In this document: one piece after another, positions 18,832 to 28,637 of the stretch
Numbering within the stretch: position 1 is the first letter of the stretch
How the letters are laid out: every line of letters begins with the position of its first letter
Assembly (NCBI RefSeq): GCF_900156105.1
Contig: NZ_FTMS01000005.1
Span: forward strand, 112,742 to 176,741
Reading direction: 5' to 3'
Source: Alkalispirochaeta americana
Lineage (GTDB): Bacteria > Spirochaetota > Spirochaetia > DSM-27196 > Alkalispirochaetaceae
DNA: 64,000 nucleotides
Translations under genes and position numbers: made by a program
The notes under the pieces: generated by a model
What the model was told of the DNA's origin: nothing
Databases searched by the model: none
What the model saw: the letters and a program-made list of their open reading frames with translations, nothing else

Positions 18832-21007
18832 GACTTATCTGACCTGTGAGGCGCTGAATATCCAGAATTAAAGCGACGGTACCATCACCCAGGATGGTCG
18901 CGCCGCTTACGGCTTCGATGGAACGATACATTTGTCCAAGATTTTTTATCACCGTCTGATGTTCTCCCACAACTTGATCTACAATAAATCCAACCCGGCC
19001 AATTCCCGTCATGACCACCACAGCCTGCTCGATAGCAGGCCGCTCACCGGAGACACTAAAGATCCGGCGCAGATTCACCAAAGGAAGTAGTTCTCCCCTG
19101 TTATGTATCGTGTCTTTCTCGCGGGAGTCATGTCGTTGATACTCGACACACTCCTCAACATTTGCCAGAGGCACCACAAAGCGCTCGGAGCCGATCCTGA
19201 CCAGCAACCCGTCGATGATAGCCAGGGTAAGGGGGATTGTCATCACCAGCGCCGTTCCCTGAGCGGGCCGAGGGTCAAAACTGACCGTTCCACCAATGGC
19301 GTCCATCTCGCGGCGGACCACATCCATCCCGACGCCTCTTCCTGAAACGGTGGTTACCTCCCGGGCCGTTGAAAATCCCGGCTGGAAGACCAGATCGTAG
19401 ACTTCCTGGTCTTCCAGGGAGATGCCCGGCGATACCAGCCCCTTATCAATAGCGATTGAGAGGATTCGCTCCCGGTCGAGTCCATGGCCGTCATCTTCCA
19501 CGCGGATTTCAACGGAGGCTCCCACGTGGCGGGCCCGGAGAGCAACCTTTCCGCAGGAGGGCTTCCCCGCAGCCTTGCGAACCGCAGGGGGCTCTATGCC
19601 GTGGTCAATACTGTTTCGAATCACATGGACCAAAGGGTCCTGAAGCCGCTCAAGGACCGACTTATCCAGCGCGGTCTCCCCTCCCGATGTAATCAGCTCG
19701 ACATCCTTGCCGAGGTCTCGCGAAAGATCCCGAACCAATCGTCTGAACCGGCTGAAGATACTCGCCACAGGGAGCATCCTGATGCTCATGGTGTGATCCC
19801 TGAGAGACGCGATAAGACGCTCAAAGGTTTCGGCAACCGTCTCGAGAGCAGCCTGGTCAACCTGGTCCTCCTGGGCAACCTGGGAGAGACGGGCCTGCAG
19901 GGTTACCAGCTCCCCCACCAGATCAACAAGATCATCCAGCTTTTCAGACTGGACGCGAATGCTGGAGGTTCCTTCCCCACTAACACCTTTCTCCCGGGTC
20001 TTGCGGGCGTGTTCCTGCTCCCGAAGAGCAGAATTGATCTCATCGGAATCAACCCCCTGCTCGAGCAGGACCTGGCCAAGTTTTTTCTGTCCCTCCAGGG
20101 CCTCCTTCACCACCTCGGCAGCAACAACCCCTCGATCGACCAGTATCTGCCCTAAACGCTTGTACTGCCCGCTGTCATCGGAGAGATCGATCGAATCGAA
20201 CTTGCTAATCGAGAGAGTGCTGGAATCCTCCACAAAGAGAAAAACTTCCCGGATTGACCCTTCAGTGGCTGCGGTGGTTAAAAAAATATCCCATGAGACA
20301 AGGCAGTCCAGGGCTTCAACCGCCTCGAGACTGGTAATTTTTCCGGTATGAGCCACGACGGTACAGGACCCAAGCCCCTGGAGTTCTTCCAGGAGAAGCA
20401 AAGGATTGGTGCCGTTTCTCATGATTTCCCGGTGGGGAGAAAAGCGGATAAACCACGTCTCGGGAGGGGCTGACTCGGAGGGTTCCCTGGATGACGTCTC
20501 CTTCAGGGAAGAGCCGGGGGAAGATGGCACCGGAGAGGAGGTGTCTTCTCCGAACTCCGGGTCAGATTCAGTCTCCTTCGAGGAAACCCCGTCCCCGCCG
20601 GCGTCCTCCCCGCGCTCCGGAATCTGCTCCCGGGATATGGAAACAATTGAAGCCAGCATATCCTGGAGCTCCCGAGAGCGCACCGATCCTGAGGGATCAT
20701 CAGGCTCATCCAGCATGAACAGAATATGGTCCCGGCAATGGAGAGTCGCATCTACCAAGTCCTCCGTTACCGGGACAATACCGTCACGCACCTCCTGCAA
20801 ACTGGACTCCACATGGTGTGCAAAGGCCGAGATTTTATCGAACCCGAACATCCCGGCCGATCCTTTGATGGTATGCATCACCCGGAATACCGCAGCGATG
20901 TTCTCGGAATCCTGCGGATTCTGTTCCAGCTCCAGCAGGGACTGCTCCAGACCGTTCAGAAGCTCCCGCGCTTCGGTACGAAAACTTTCCTGAAAACCGT
21001 CAATCAT
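18809..21007 (-). CDS. cheA: Chemotaxis histidine kinase CheA
   Basis: A 732-residue soluble kinase. P1/HPt has the phospho-His at about residue 45 (MHTIKGSAGMFG). A Ser/Glu/Pro-rich linker is followed by a P2-like domain (WFIRFSPHREIMRNG to REVFLFVED). Then comes an unusual repeated segment, LGQILVDRGVV..AL..QKKLGQVLLEQGV, like the N-domain of type II secretion ATPases. P3 dimerisation, P4 ATPase (VIRNSIDHGIE, DDGHGLD, GRGVGMDVV) and a CheW-like P5 follow. ATG 21007 overlaps the STAS gene by 8 nt. No CheW or receptor gene is in view, so receptors are encoded elsewhere. Confidence 0.95.
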   Translation of the reverse strand: MIDGFQESFRTEARELLNGLEQSLLELEQNPQDSENIAAVFRVMHTIKGSAGMFGFDKISAFAHHVESSLQEVRDGIVPVTEDLVDATLHCRDHILFMLDEPDDPSGSVRSRELQDMLASIVSISREQIPERGEDAGGDGVSSKETESDPEFGEDTSSPVPSSPGSSLKETSSREPSESAPPETWFIRFSPHREIMRNGTNPLLLLEELQGLGSCTVVAHTGKITSLEAVEALDCLVSWDIFLTTAATEGSIREVFLFVEDSSTLSISKFDSIDLSDDSGQYKRLGQILVDRGVVAAEVVKEALEGQKKLGQVLLEQGVDSDEINSALREQEHARKTREKGVSGEGTSSIRVQSEKLDDLVDLVGELVTLQARLSQVAQEDQVDQAALETVAETFERLIASLRDHTMSIRMLPVASIFSRFRRLVRDLSRDLGKDVELITSGGETALDKSVLERLQDPLVHVIRNSIDHGIEPPAVRKAAGKPSCGKVALRARHVGASVEIRVEDDGHGLDRERILSIAIDKGLVSPGISLEDQEVYDLVFQPGFSTAREVTTVSGRGVGMDVVRREMDAIGGTVSFDPRPAQGTALVMTIPLTLAIIDGLLVRIGSERFVVPLANVEECVEYQRHDSREKDTIHNRGELLPLVNLRRIFSVSGERPAIEQAVVVMTGIGRVGFIVDQVVGEHQTVIKNLGQMYRSIEAVSGATILGDGTVALILDIQRLTGQISHAGSLAE

Positions 21008-21341
21008 GGAGGTTCCCCGTTTTTGCAAAACCCGAGAGCGTCTGATCAAGCTGACGCCCTTCACGGACCATTTCTGCAATGAACCCGCCCTGATACAGCC
21101 GCCGGGCGACCTGGTCGGGTACCGCTCCCGTGATATGCAACTCTTTCCCCTGAGCTTCGGCGTACCGGCGTGCTCCGTAGAGGAGCTGTATGCCGGCTAG
21201 ATCTATTTCATCGGCCTGACTGAGACTTATTAACACCATGGGCACCGTCTCAAAGGCCTGCCGGATCTCTTCGGCCCTGGCTTCGACGGTCGTCAGGGTA
21301 ACAGCCCCAACCAGATTTACCACTTTGACATTCGAACTCAT
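21000..21341 (-). CDS. STAS-domain protein (anti-sigma-factor antagonist-like)
   Basis: A 113-residue single STAS domain: SSNVKVVNLVGAVTLTTVEA, LISLSQADEIDLAGIQLLYG with a central Asp-Leu-Ala-Gly (the usual phospho-Ser position is Ala here), and a C-terminal helix. ATG 21341 follows a GAGGA site. It is the first gene of the chemotaxis operon, its stop overlapping the cheA start, so a role in chemotaxis or its coupling to stress control is inferred. A -10 like TATACT at 21447-21442 lies ~95 nt upstream of the ATG. Confidence 0.75.
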   Translation of the reverse strand: MSSNVKVVNLVGAVTLTTVEARAEEIRQAFETVPMVLISLSQADEIDLAGIQLLYGARRYAEAQGKELHITGAVPDQVARRLYQGGFIAEMVREGRQLDQTLSGFAKTGNLHD

Positions 21342-21514
21342 CCCGTCCTCGCTTACCGCAGACATCCCAAGGAAATTCTGCTCGAAATATCGCGCCACCG
21401 GAAACACCAACCCCAGGTGACCGGCAACACGCACCATCAGTAGTATAAGACAGAACGGCGATACTTTGCCTTCCCGAGGGGAAAAAACTCCCGAAAGAGG
21501 CCAGACAAATTTAA

Positions 21515-23356
21515 TTAGAGGAAAGAATCGGTCTCGAGAAAAGACCCGAGCTGAAGACCACTCTCAAGGAAACCGGCTTTTCGCTTTTTGATCACGATCT
21601 GAATGAAAGCGGCCCGAAGATCGGTATCAACGCGCCAGTTGCGCAACGAGAAGGGGTCGTTTGGTGAGAGGCTGGACTCATCGGCCGATGTTCCGGGAAA
21701 AACCTCGGTTATTACATAGTCGGGTCCCCAGGGAGGACTGGATATCTCCTCCACGTTCATACCGAAGAGAACAGGAAACAGGGCCTCAATAGGCTGCCTC
21801 TTTAGAGCCTCCTCAACGGGGCTGAAAGGACGGGAGTCCAGGGCGATCACCCGGGATATTTCTTCCCTTCGGTTTTCCCTGGACCATCGGGTGTGTAAAA
21901 GATCCCCGGGACGTCGCTCCAGGATAATGTCCTGCGCCGAGGAGAGAGTCTTCACAGGACGACCCTGGATCGAACGCAGGATTTCCCCCTCCCGAACACC
22001 GGCCCGGTGGGCGGGAGACCCCGGAGCAACGTAGACGACCCGGAGCCCTTCCCGACCGGCATGAACGGCAAAGCCAAGCCAGGGGTGAACCACCTCTCCT
22101 CCCAGGAAAAGGCGAGGAAAAAAATGCCGCACCCAGTAGGAAGGAATAGCAAAGTTGACCCCTTCGAACTGCGGTATTCCTGCAAAGACGATTCCCGCTA
22201 CCTGTCCATCGGGCAATATGAGGGGCCCACCGCTGTTTCCGGGGTTCACAGGAGCATCGATCTGGACAGCCTCCCCCATCTGGAAGAACCGCCGACCTTC
22301 AGCAGAGACAATTCCTGCTGTTATGGTGCTGTCGAGCCCCCCGGGGGATCCCAAAGCAAGGACTCTTTCCCCGGGAGTAAGACGTCGCGTATCGCTGAGA
22401 GAGAAGACATAGGGTGCATCCAGCTCCACCTTCAGGAGAGCCAGATCAAAGACGCGATCATACCCGATCACCCTTGCAGGAATCCGCTCATTGGGACGGC
22501 CGGCAAGTTTCACGTAGAGCCGGGAAAACCCGTTGTAGGTAGGATCAACCTCGCTGTAGATGACATGGTAATTTGTCAGCAAATACCCCCGGGGATCGAT
22601 GAAAAACCCGCTTCCGATTCCGCGATCGGGGACTCCTACGCCCTGGGAGATCCTCATCCCCCGGTTTACCCAAACCGTAACGGTCCCGGCGAGCATTTCC
22701 GGCGGCGTTCGGGAAGAGACCGCAATGAGCGGCGGCAGATCATCACCCTCGTCACGTTCCTTCAGAGCTTTCAGAATCCGCTCTGCCGCTTCATCGTTAT
22801 TAAAGGTCCGGGCAATTTCCAGAAAACGCAGTGCTTCGTCCTGACCAAGATCATCCAGGGTAGAGCGACGAAGCAGGAGATAGAGCGCCAGGACAGGCTC
22901 TTCACGATCCAGCTCCTGCCCGGCCCAACGGAGAAGCAAATCGTCCCGGGAGAGAGAATCTTCCTGAAGGAGCTCCGGTGGCGCCTTGGTCCCTACGTTG
23001 AGGGGGTCTTCCTGAAGGACGGCCAGGTTCCAGCGAGCCTGAAGCGCCAGGCTGTAATCCTCATCAGCCAGAGCCTGCCGGTACTCCTCATGCCACTGCC
23101 CAAAAACGCCCTGAAGAGTTTCCCGAACCCACTCCGGTTCCAGCAACTCCCGGTGCAGGCCGTAGGTAAGGCGGTCGATAGCGGCACCCACCTTTCCTTC
23201 CTCCAGGTGTTGCTCTACCCGTTGCACCACAAGGTCTCTTCTGTCCAGGGGGGGGCCAAACTGATCGGGACCGGAGGAGACGCATCCCGCCAGCGCACAG
23301 GCCGCCAGCACCATAGATATCACCAGAAACGAAGACTTTCGTTGATTGCTTCTCAT
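21515..23356 (-). CDS. HtrA/DegP-like serine protease, predicted lipoprotein, with N-terminal helical-repeat region
   Basis: A 613-residue envelope protease. The signal peptide ends in the lipobox LAGC (Cys25). Residues ~35-205 are alpha-helical and TPR-like. The S1C protease domain (~245-410) has the complete triad H264 (TNYHVI), D304 (RVFDLALL) and S375 (NPGNSGGP). A PDZ domain (~425-505, GSPAHRAGVREGEIL) and a ~100-residue tail follow. Placing a protease on a lipid anchor with a repeat domain in front differs from soluble DegP. The start overlaps the previous gene as ATGA, so it belongs to the ftsH operon and is probably part of envelope quality control. Confidence 0.88.
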   Translation of the reverse strand: MRSNQRKSSFLVISMVLAACALAGCVSSGPDQFGPPLDRRDLVVQRVEQHLEEGKVGAAIDRLTYGLHRELLEPEWVRETLQGVFGQWHEEYRQALADEDYSLALQARWNLAVLQEDPLNVGTKAPPELLQEDSLSRDDLLLRWAGQELDREEPVLALYLLLRRSTLDDLGQDEALRFLEIARTFNNDEAAERILKALKERDEGDDLPPLIAVSSRTPPEMLAGTVTVWVNRGMRISQGVGVPDRGIGSGFFIDPRGYLLTNYHVIYSEVDPTYNGFSRLYVKLAGRPNERIPARVIGYDRVFDLALLKVELDAPYVFSLSDTRRLTPGERVLALGSPGGLDSTITAGIVSAEGRRFFQMGEAVQIDAPVNPGNSGGPLILPDGQVAGIVFAGIPQFEGVNFAIPSYWVRHFFPRLFLGGEVVHPWLGFAVHAGREGLRVVYVAPGSPAHRAGVREGEILRSIQGRPVKTLSSAQDIILERRPGDLLHTRWSRENRREEISRVIALDSRPFSPVEEALKRQPIEALFPVLFGMNVEEISSPPWGPDYVITEVFPGTSADESSLSPNDPFSLRNWRVDTDLRAAFIQIVIKKRKAGFLESGLQLGSFLETDSFL

Positions 23357-25068
23357 CGTATCACTCCCAATTCCCGCAACTGCTCCGTCGCCTCCCGAGC
23401 CTGATGACTATTGAGGGTTCGGGCATCGTCGGACCCGAGCTGACGAAGAAAGCGGTCATCTCTGGGGGTCAAGGTAACACGCCCGGCCAGACCATTCCAG
23501 AGGGAGAAGGGCTCTCCTCCGACCCGGGAAGGAAGGTCCGTGACGAAACCATCCGTCTCTTCCAGGCGCAACCCGATGTCATGAGGCACAGGCCGTGCCG
23601 GAATCCAGAGAACACTTCGGGACGGGCACACCCGCTCGGCAGGGGGAACCTCACTCCACCGTGATCCCTGGCCCTCTTCCTCACGGTCCAGATGGTAACG
23701 AACCACCCTGGATACCAAAGGATAGCGGGAATAGTACACCCCAAGGACGCTCTCAGGCTGCTCCTGTTTTGCGCCGTCCACCCGGTCCTGATCCTGGTTG
23801 TAGCTCTGGCGGAAGAAGAAAACCAGGTTGCCTTCAGCCCCCCCGGAGAAAAGGAGAACCTCGTCAAAAAGACCATCGCCGGTTCTGTCCCGTTTCCAGG
23901 CGGCAAGGCTCCGGTCCTCAAAATGATACTCTTCAAGCCCGAGGCGAGGCGTATCATGAAGAAAAAGCCTGACCGTCTGATCTCCCGAGATCTGATCCCA
24001 AACAGGTCCAAAGAGCCCCCCCGGGGGAAAGGGTCCATCCTTCCACGATCGCTCCTGAGGATCGTTTCGGCGAAGGGTTTGTGAGGCAGCTTCCCAGAGA
24101 CGCTTGTCCCCCTCGTGAAGCGCCTGCTCGACCAGAGAGCGTGTTTCCCGGGAAAGGGCAAAGTCTTCCCCAGGCACCCCGGGAACGTCTAAAAGAAAGG
24201 GCACAGCGAAGAGAGGATCCTCTCCACCCAGGTAATAATACCAGCGAGTCAGATGGTGCCGGGTCCGCCCCGCCTGACCGGAGAGGGTGTGGGGAAAATG
24301 AGACAGGACAGCGCCTATGGCCCGGGCTAGATCAAGTTGCTCCTGGATATCTCCTGGAGGCTCAGCCAGGGCTGCTTCGAGCCATTCGAGCTGCCCCAAG
24401 CTCACCCGGCGCGAACGCTCGAAATCCATGGTTGCCAGGGCCCGGTCCCGGGGAAAACGGGAGCGGAACCGCTGCATCAAGGCCGAAAAGACCCAGAAGG
24501 GCTCTGTTTCGAGAAGGGCCTTCAGGAAGAGGTAATCCAGCGCATCTAATTCCTCCGGACCGGGATGTTGGGGCATCTCCGAATCAGCGGAACGGGCCAT
24601 TTTCAGAGCCACCGCGAGCGCTCCCTCGCCCGGCTCGTTTCGGCTGTCATGAAAATCCTCCAGGAGTTGCCGGGCCTGGGCAGGGCGATTGGTCTCTATC
24701 AAAAGCTGTGCCAGCTCCGCCACAATCAACTCCAGGGAAGTCTCCCGAAGAGAAAGGTCCCTTGATTTTTGCAACAGGCGCTCCCGCAGGGAGGAGTGCA
24801 ACCGGTCTTGGGGAAGCATCCGGGCCAGGAGAAAGAGGGGATCACCCGTTTCGGGATCCACTCCGTAGGCCCGGCGCAGAAGAAACTGCGCCGTCTCCCG
24901 ATCACCCGCTTCAAAAACCGCCCGAGCCTCTTCCAGAAGATCCCGGGAAATCCCTCCCTCGAAGGAGAGGGGCGCTGAGAAGACCTGGAGGGACACTCCT
25001 CCAAAGAGAAGGAGCAGAACCGCACAAACAAGAAATCTACTCGGAGCGATCCTGCCCGGAATCGGCAT
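23353..25068 (-). CDS. Secreted helical-repeat protein of unknown function
   Basis: About 571 residues from ATG 25068, which lies within the end of ftsH (32-nt overlap). It begins with a signal peptide or anchor ([20 protein letters not shown], then FSAPLS). Residues ~35-300 are helical, TPR-like (LLEEARAVFEAGDRETAQFL, LLIETNRPAQARQLLEDF). The C-terminal half has beta-rich blocks such as WKRDRTGDGLFDEVLLFSGG and DRSLAAWKRDRTGDG. An AAGGAG abuts the ATG with no spacer, so the exact start is uncertain. No family recognised. Its position between ftsH and the HtrA-like protease suggests envelope proteostasis. Confidence 0.7.
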   Translation of the reverse strand: MPIPGRIAPSRFLVCAVLLLLFGGVSLQVFSAPLSFEGGISRDLLEEARAVFEAGDRETAQFLLRRAYGVDPETGDPLFLLARMLPQDRLHSSLRERLLQKSRDLSLRETSLELIVAELAQLLIETNRPAQARQLLEDFHDSRNEPGEGALAVALKMARSADSEMPQHPGPEELDALDYLFLKALLETEPFWVFSALMQRFRSRFPRDRALATMDFERSRRVSLGQLEWLEAALAEPPGDIQEQLDLARAIGAVLSHFPHTLSGQAGRTRHHLTRWYYYLGGEDPLFAVPFLLDVPGVPGEDFALSRETRSLVEQALHEGDKRLWEAASQTLRRNDPQERSWKDGPFPPGGLFGPVWDQISGDQTVRLFLHDTPRLGLEEYHFEDRSLAAWKRDRTGDGLFDEVLLFSGGAEGNLVFFFRQSYNQDQDRVDGAKQEQPESVLGVYYSRYPLVSRVVRYHLDREEEGQGSRWSEVPPAERVCPSRSVLWIPARPVPHDIGLRLEETDGFVTDLPSRVGGEPFSLWNGLAGRVTLTPRDDRFLRQLGSDDARTLNSHQAREATEQLRELGVIR

Positions 25069-27217
25069 CTCCTTCGGTGTCTGAATCCTGGGAATTTTTC
25101 TCGGTTTCACCGGAACCTCCCTGATCATCCTCTTCCCCCTGGTCTGACCCAGGGCTGTTTCCGGGATGATTCTCCTCTTCCGCATGAGGATCAGCCTCTT
25201 GAGGACCTTCCTCACGAGACTCAGTCTGTGGCGTTTCTGTGGCGGGACTCGCGAGAGGATCATTGTGGTTCGTAACCAGCGGGAACCCGAAGAGCTCCCG
25301 TATCTCGTTATCCGACAAGGTTTCTTTCTCGACGAGGGTTGCCGCCAGGAGTTCCAGCTTATCCTGATGCTCCTGAAGAATTTCTTCGGCTTCCCGGAAG
25401 CAATCCTCAAGGATCTTCCGGACCTCGCTATCAATCGCATTGGCGGTGCTTTCGGAGTAATCCTTGTGGGTAGCTATCTGCTTTCCAAGAAAGATAGGCT
25501 CGTCTTCCTGACCAAAAGAGACCGGCCCCAGGCTACTCATCCCCCACTCCGTCACCATGCGACGGGCCATGTCAGTGGCTTGCTTGAGATCGTTTTGAAC
25601 TCCCGTGGTGGTGTCCTGATAAAAAAGGCGTTCCGCGATGTATCCGCCAAAAGAGATCTTTATCCGGTCCCGCAAATATCCCGATCCTTTGCTGTAGCTG
25701 TCCTGTTCGGGCAGGGAGAAGGCCACCCCAAGGGCTCGGCCCCGGGGAATCACCGTCACCTTATGAAGAGGATCAGCATGTTCCAGGTAATAATGAAGGA
25801 GGGCGTGCCCCGCCTCGTGGCGTGCTGTCTTGAGTTTTTCCTCATCGTTGATGATTCTCGACTTTCGGGCAACTCCCATGAGCAACTTGTCGCGAGCTTC
25901 CTCAAAATCCTCAGCCTCCACCAGGTCTTTGTTCTTGCGAGCTGCGTAGAGAGCCGCCTCGTTCACCAGGTTTGCCAGATCAGCGCCACTGGATCCTGGC
26001 GTTGCCCGGGCGAAGCGATTGAGGTTCACCGAGGTATCAAGCTTGATCTTTGCACAATGAACAGCCAGGATCGCCTCCCGCTCCTGAACATCGGGCATAT
26101 CCACCGTCACCTGTCGATCAAAACGACCGGGCCGAAGGATAGCGGGATCGAGAACATCGGGCCTGTTTGTCGCCGCCAGGACAATAACACCTGCCTTGGT
26201 ATCAAAGCCGTCCATCTCTACCAACATCTGGTTGAGGGTCTGTTCCCGCTCATCGTGGCCCCCGCCGTAACCGGCCCCACGCGTTCGGCCGACCGCGTCA
26301 AGCTCGTCGATGAAAATGATGCAGGGGGCGCTCTTTCTCCCCTGTTCAAAAAGATCCCGCACCCGGCTGGCTCCCACACCCACGAACATTTCCACAAAAT
26401 CGGAGCCACTCATATGGAAAAAAGAGACACCAGCCTCACCGGCACAGGCCTTGGCGAGAAGGGTTTTACCCGTTCCGGGCATCCCTACCAGGAGCACTCC
26501 CTTGGGAATCTTTGCCCCGATACGGGTAAATTTGTCGGGGCTTTTGAGGAACTCGACAATTTCCTGAAGCTCGTACTTTGCCTCGCTTTGCCCCGCCACA
26601 TCGGAGAAGGTTATCTTGATACCCTCTTCCAGATACCGTTTGGCCTTGCTTTTACCAAAAGAGAACGCCCGGTTTCCGCTTCCCTGAAGCTGGCGAAACA
26701 TGAACCAGATAAAAAAGAACCCTATCATCCAGGGGAACAGTTCTGCCAGCATCTGAAAGGGAGAGACCGGACGAGGTGCTCCGGAAAACCGGACCCCCTG
26801 CTCCTGGAGGATTCGTATGAGGTCGTCATCAAAATAGGGGATGTTCGTTGTAAAGGAACGGCTCTCCCCATCCCTGGTGCGAAGCGTCCCCTGGATCTCG
26901 GTCTGATCTACAATGCGAACCGTTTCAACCTGCCCCTCCTTCAGATATCCCATGAACTGGGAGTAGGGGATTTCCTGCCCCACCGTCTGGGTATTGGAGA
27001 AGAGCATCATCAAGAACATACCCAGAAGAGCGACCAGAAAAACCAGAGCGAACCGATTATTCCTGAAATTAAAGTTGAAGTTGTTGTTATCGCGGTTATT
27101 ATCGTTGTTGTTTTTCATGGTTTTTTTGCCGCCACGATTATCTGATCCCCCGTTGCCCTTCTGGTCGTCCAGAGGATCCTTGTCATTCCCGTTCTGCATA
27201 GTCTTCAGCTTCCTCAT
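25037..27217 (-). CDS. ftsH: ATP-dependent zinc metalloprotease FtsH
   Basis: A 726-residue membrane AAA protease that degrades misfolded and regulatory proteins. Two membrane helices flank a short periplasmic domain. The AAA module has Walker A GMPGTGKT (~residue 245), Walker [16 protein letters not shown] and an arginine-finger region RPGRFDR. The protease has HEAGH. The tail is a long acidic Glu/Asp/Ser/Gly-rich extension. The segment before the first helix is rich in Asn and Phe. ATG 27217 is preceded by GGAGGT with five-base spacing and overlaps tilS by 35 nt. Confidence 0.96.
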   Translation of the reverse strand: MRKLKTMQNGNDKDPLDDQKGNGGSDNRGGKKTMKNNNDNNRDNNNFNFNFRNNRFALVFLVALLGMFLMMLFSNTQTVGQEIPYSQFMGYLKEGQVETVRIVDQTEIQGTLRTRDGESRSFTTNIPYFDDDLIRILQEQGVRFSGAPRPVSPFQMLAELFPWMIGFFFIWFMFRQLQGSGNRAFSFGKSKAKRYLEEGIKITFSDVAGQSEAKYELQEIVEFLKSPDKFTRIGAKIPKGVLLVGMPGTGKTLLAKACAGEAGVSFFHMSGSDFVEMFVGVGASRVRDLFEQGRKSAPCIIFIDELDAVGRTRGAGYGGGHDEREQTLNQMLVEMDGFDTKAGVIVLAATNRPDVLDPAILRPGRFDRQVTVDMPDVQEREAILAVHCAKIKLDTSVNLNRFARATPGSSGADLANLVNEAALYAARKNKDLVEAEDFEEARDKLLMGVARKSRIINDEEKLKTARHEAGHALLHYYLEHADPLHKVTVIPRGRALGVAFSLPEQDSYSKGSGYLRDRIKISFGGYIAERLFYQDTTTGVQNDLKQATDMARRMVTEWGMSSLGPVSFGQEDEPIFLGKQIATHKDYSESTANAIDSEVRKILEDCFREAEEILQEHQDKLELLAATLVEKETLSDNEIRELFGFPLVTNHNDPLASPATETPQTESREEGPQEADPHAEEENHPGNSPGSDQGEEDDQGGSGETEKNSQDSDTEGDADSGQDRSE

Positions 27218-28637
27218 AAGCAACCTCCAGAGTAACAAACCCCGAAGGCCGCGCGTGTATGTCGTGAGTATACTGTACCCCATCACGGATACAAAGGGGT
27301 GAAGTCTGACCCAAGAGAGCTACAACCCCGCGTTGATCTTCCACCACCGGTGCGCACGCCCGAACCAGAGGCGAAACCCCTGATGATTCCAGAATACGGG
27401 CAACCTCACGCTGCTTCCCCCTCTGGAAGACCCGCTCCCCCTTCCGCCGGGAGCGCAAAACCACCGGAGGGATCACCGGCCCCAGATGCCACCCGCCCCT
27501 TCGGGCAGGAGCCTCCTCGACAGCATGCACCGTAGAGCGCCCCTCACAGACTAGGCGAATCCGGAGCTCAGTGTCGACCACCCAAAGGTAACCAATCGAG
27601 ACGGGACGGACAACCGCCCGACGAATCTGAAGACGTCCATCGCGAAAAAACGCCCTGAGTCCCCCTGCAACAACCGACAGATCTTCCCCGGCCAACCCCC
27701 GAAAGGGACGAAAGGAGACCCGATTCCCCGGAGCAAGGCGGTATACCGCCTCCCGGAGCACCAGTTCCCGCGCCGCCCGGGGAAGGGAGCGAAAGAGACC
27801 TGCATCAAGCGACCAGCCCTGCTGACCAAACTCCCCCCAGGCCTCGGGGGGAATCAGGGCCCGCAGCCCCTCCCTCAGAAGATCCAGCTCCTGAAGAAAG
27901 GAAGCGGTCCGGAGGGCGACATCGGAGGGAGAAAAAATATCCTCCAGCACAGGCACAGCCCGAAGGCGCACCCTGTTTCGCAGATGAAGGAGATCATCGT
28001 TTGTTGGATCGTGAAACCAGGGGAGCCCCGACTGCCGGACGTAATCCTTCAGTTCCTGGCGACGGCACCCCAAAAGGGGGCGAACCACCCTGAACCGGAC
28101 GAGCGCTCCTTCATCGTCCCCTGTCAGCCAGCGATCCCGGGGTATGCCCAGAAGCCCCAGGGGAGACCTCCCCGAGAAAACCTTCATCACGAAGGTCTCC
28201 AGCTGGTCCTGAAGGTGGTGAGCCGTGAGCAATACAGGATCGGCGCCGGTCTCCCGGGCTGTCTCTTGAAGAATTTCCAGAAGCAGGCGATAACGTTCCT
28301 CACGGGCCACTTCTTCCAGACTTCGCCCTTCCCTGGCTGCCCGAGCCGTAATCATGCCGGGGGAAACACCTCTCCGCATAACCGGAGCAGCGAGAATTTC
28401 ACCAAGGCAGTCAACGCATCGACACTCTTCCTGCCGGGAAGAGGCCTCGCGAAGGCCATGATCAATGTGGGCAATCACCAGGGGCTGGCGCACGGCAACA
28501 GCCCGGGTCAGGGCCACGCTGTCGATTCCACCGGAGCAGGCCACAACAAGCGGCGCATCCCGGTTCACCTTCAGCTCCAGAAGGTTCCGTGCCACCAGGA
28601 TCTCTACAGGATGGGTCGGTGAAGAAGCGGAGCTCAC
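27183..28637 (-). CDS. tilS: tRNA(Ile)-lysidine synthase
   Basis: A 484-residue enzyme that attaches lysine to C34 of the CAU-anticodon tRNA-Ile, making it read AUA. The N-type ATP pyrophosphatase loop is VVACSGGIDSVAL. Other conserved blocks are IDHGLR, TAHHLQDQLETFVMKVFSG and FHDPTNDD, with C-terminal TilS domains behind them. The start GTG shares bases with the pth stop (GTGA, 28637-28634). Two Cys in CRCVDCLGE of the N-terminal half are an uncommon detail. Confidence 0.93.
   Translation of the reverse strand: MSSASSPTHPVEILVARNLLELKVNRDAPLVVACSGGIDSVALTRAVAVRQPLVIAHIDHGLREASSRQEECRCVDCLGEILAAPVMRRGVSPGMITARAAREGRSLEEVAREERYRLLLEILQETARETGADPVLLTAHHLQDQLETFVMKVFSGRSPLGLLGIPRDRWLTGDDEGALVRFRVVRPLLGCRRQELKDYVRQSGLPWFHDPTNDDLLHLRNRVRLRAVPVLEDIFSPSDVALRTASFLQELDLLREGLRALIPPEAWGEFGQQGWSLDAGLFRSLPRAARELVLREAVYRLAPGNRVSFRPFRGLAGEDLSVVAGGLRAFFRDGRLQIRRAVVRPVSIGYLWVVDTELRIRLVCEGRSTVHAVEEAPARRGGWHLGPVIPPVVLRSRRKGERVFQRGKQREVARILESSGVSPLVRACAPVVEDQRGVVALLGQTSPLCIRDGVQYTHDIHARPSGFVTLEVAYEEAEDYAERE

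Noticed and set aside
21437..21515. Intrinsic terminator between the HtrA gene and the STAS gene
   Set aside because: The repeated CCCGA blocks are direct, not inverted, so no stable stem forms.
25166..27145. 659-codon open frame on the plus strand opposite ftsH
   Set aside because: It is the exact antisense of ftsH, with no ribosome site and no recognisable domain. High GC leaves long antisense frames open.
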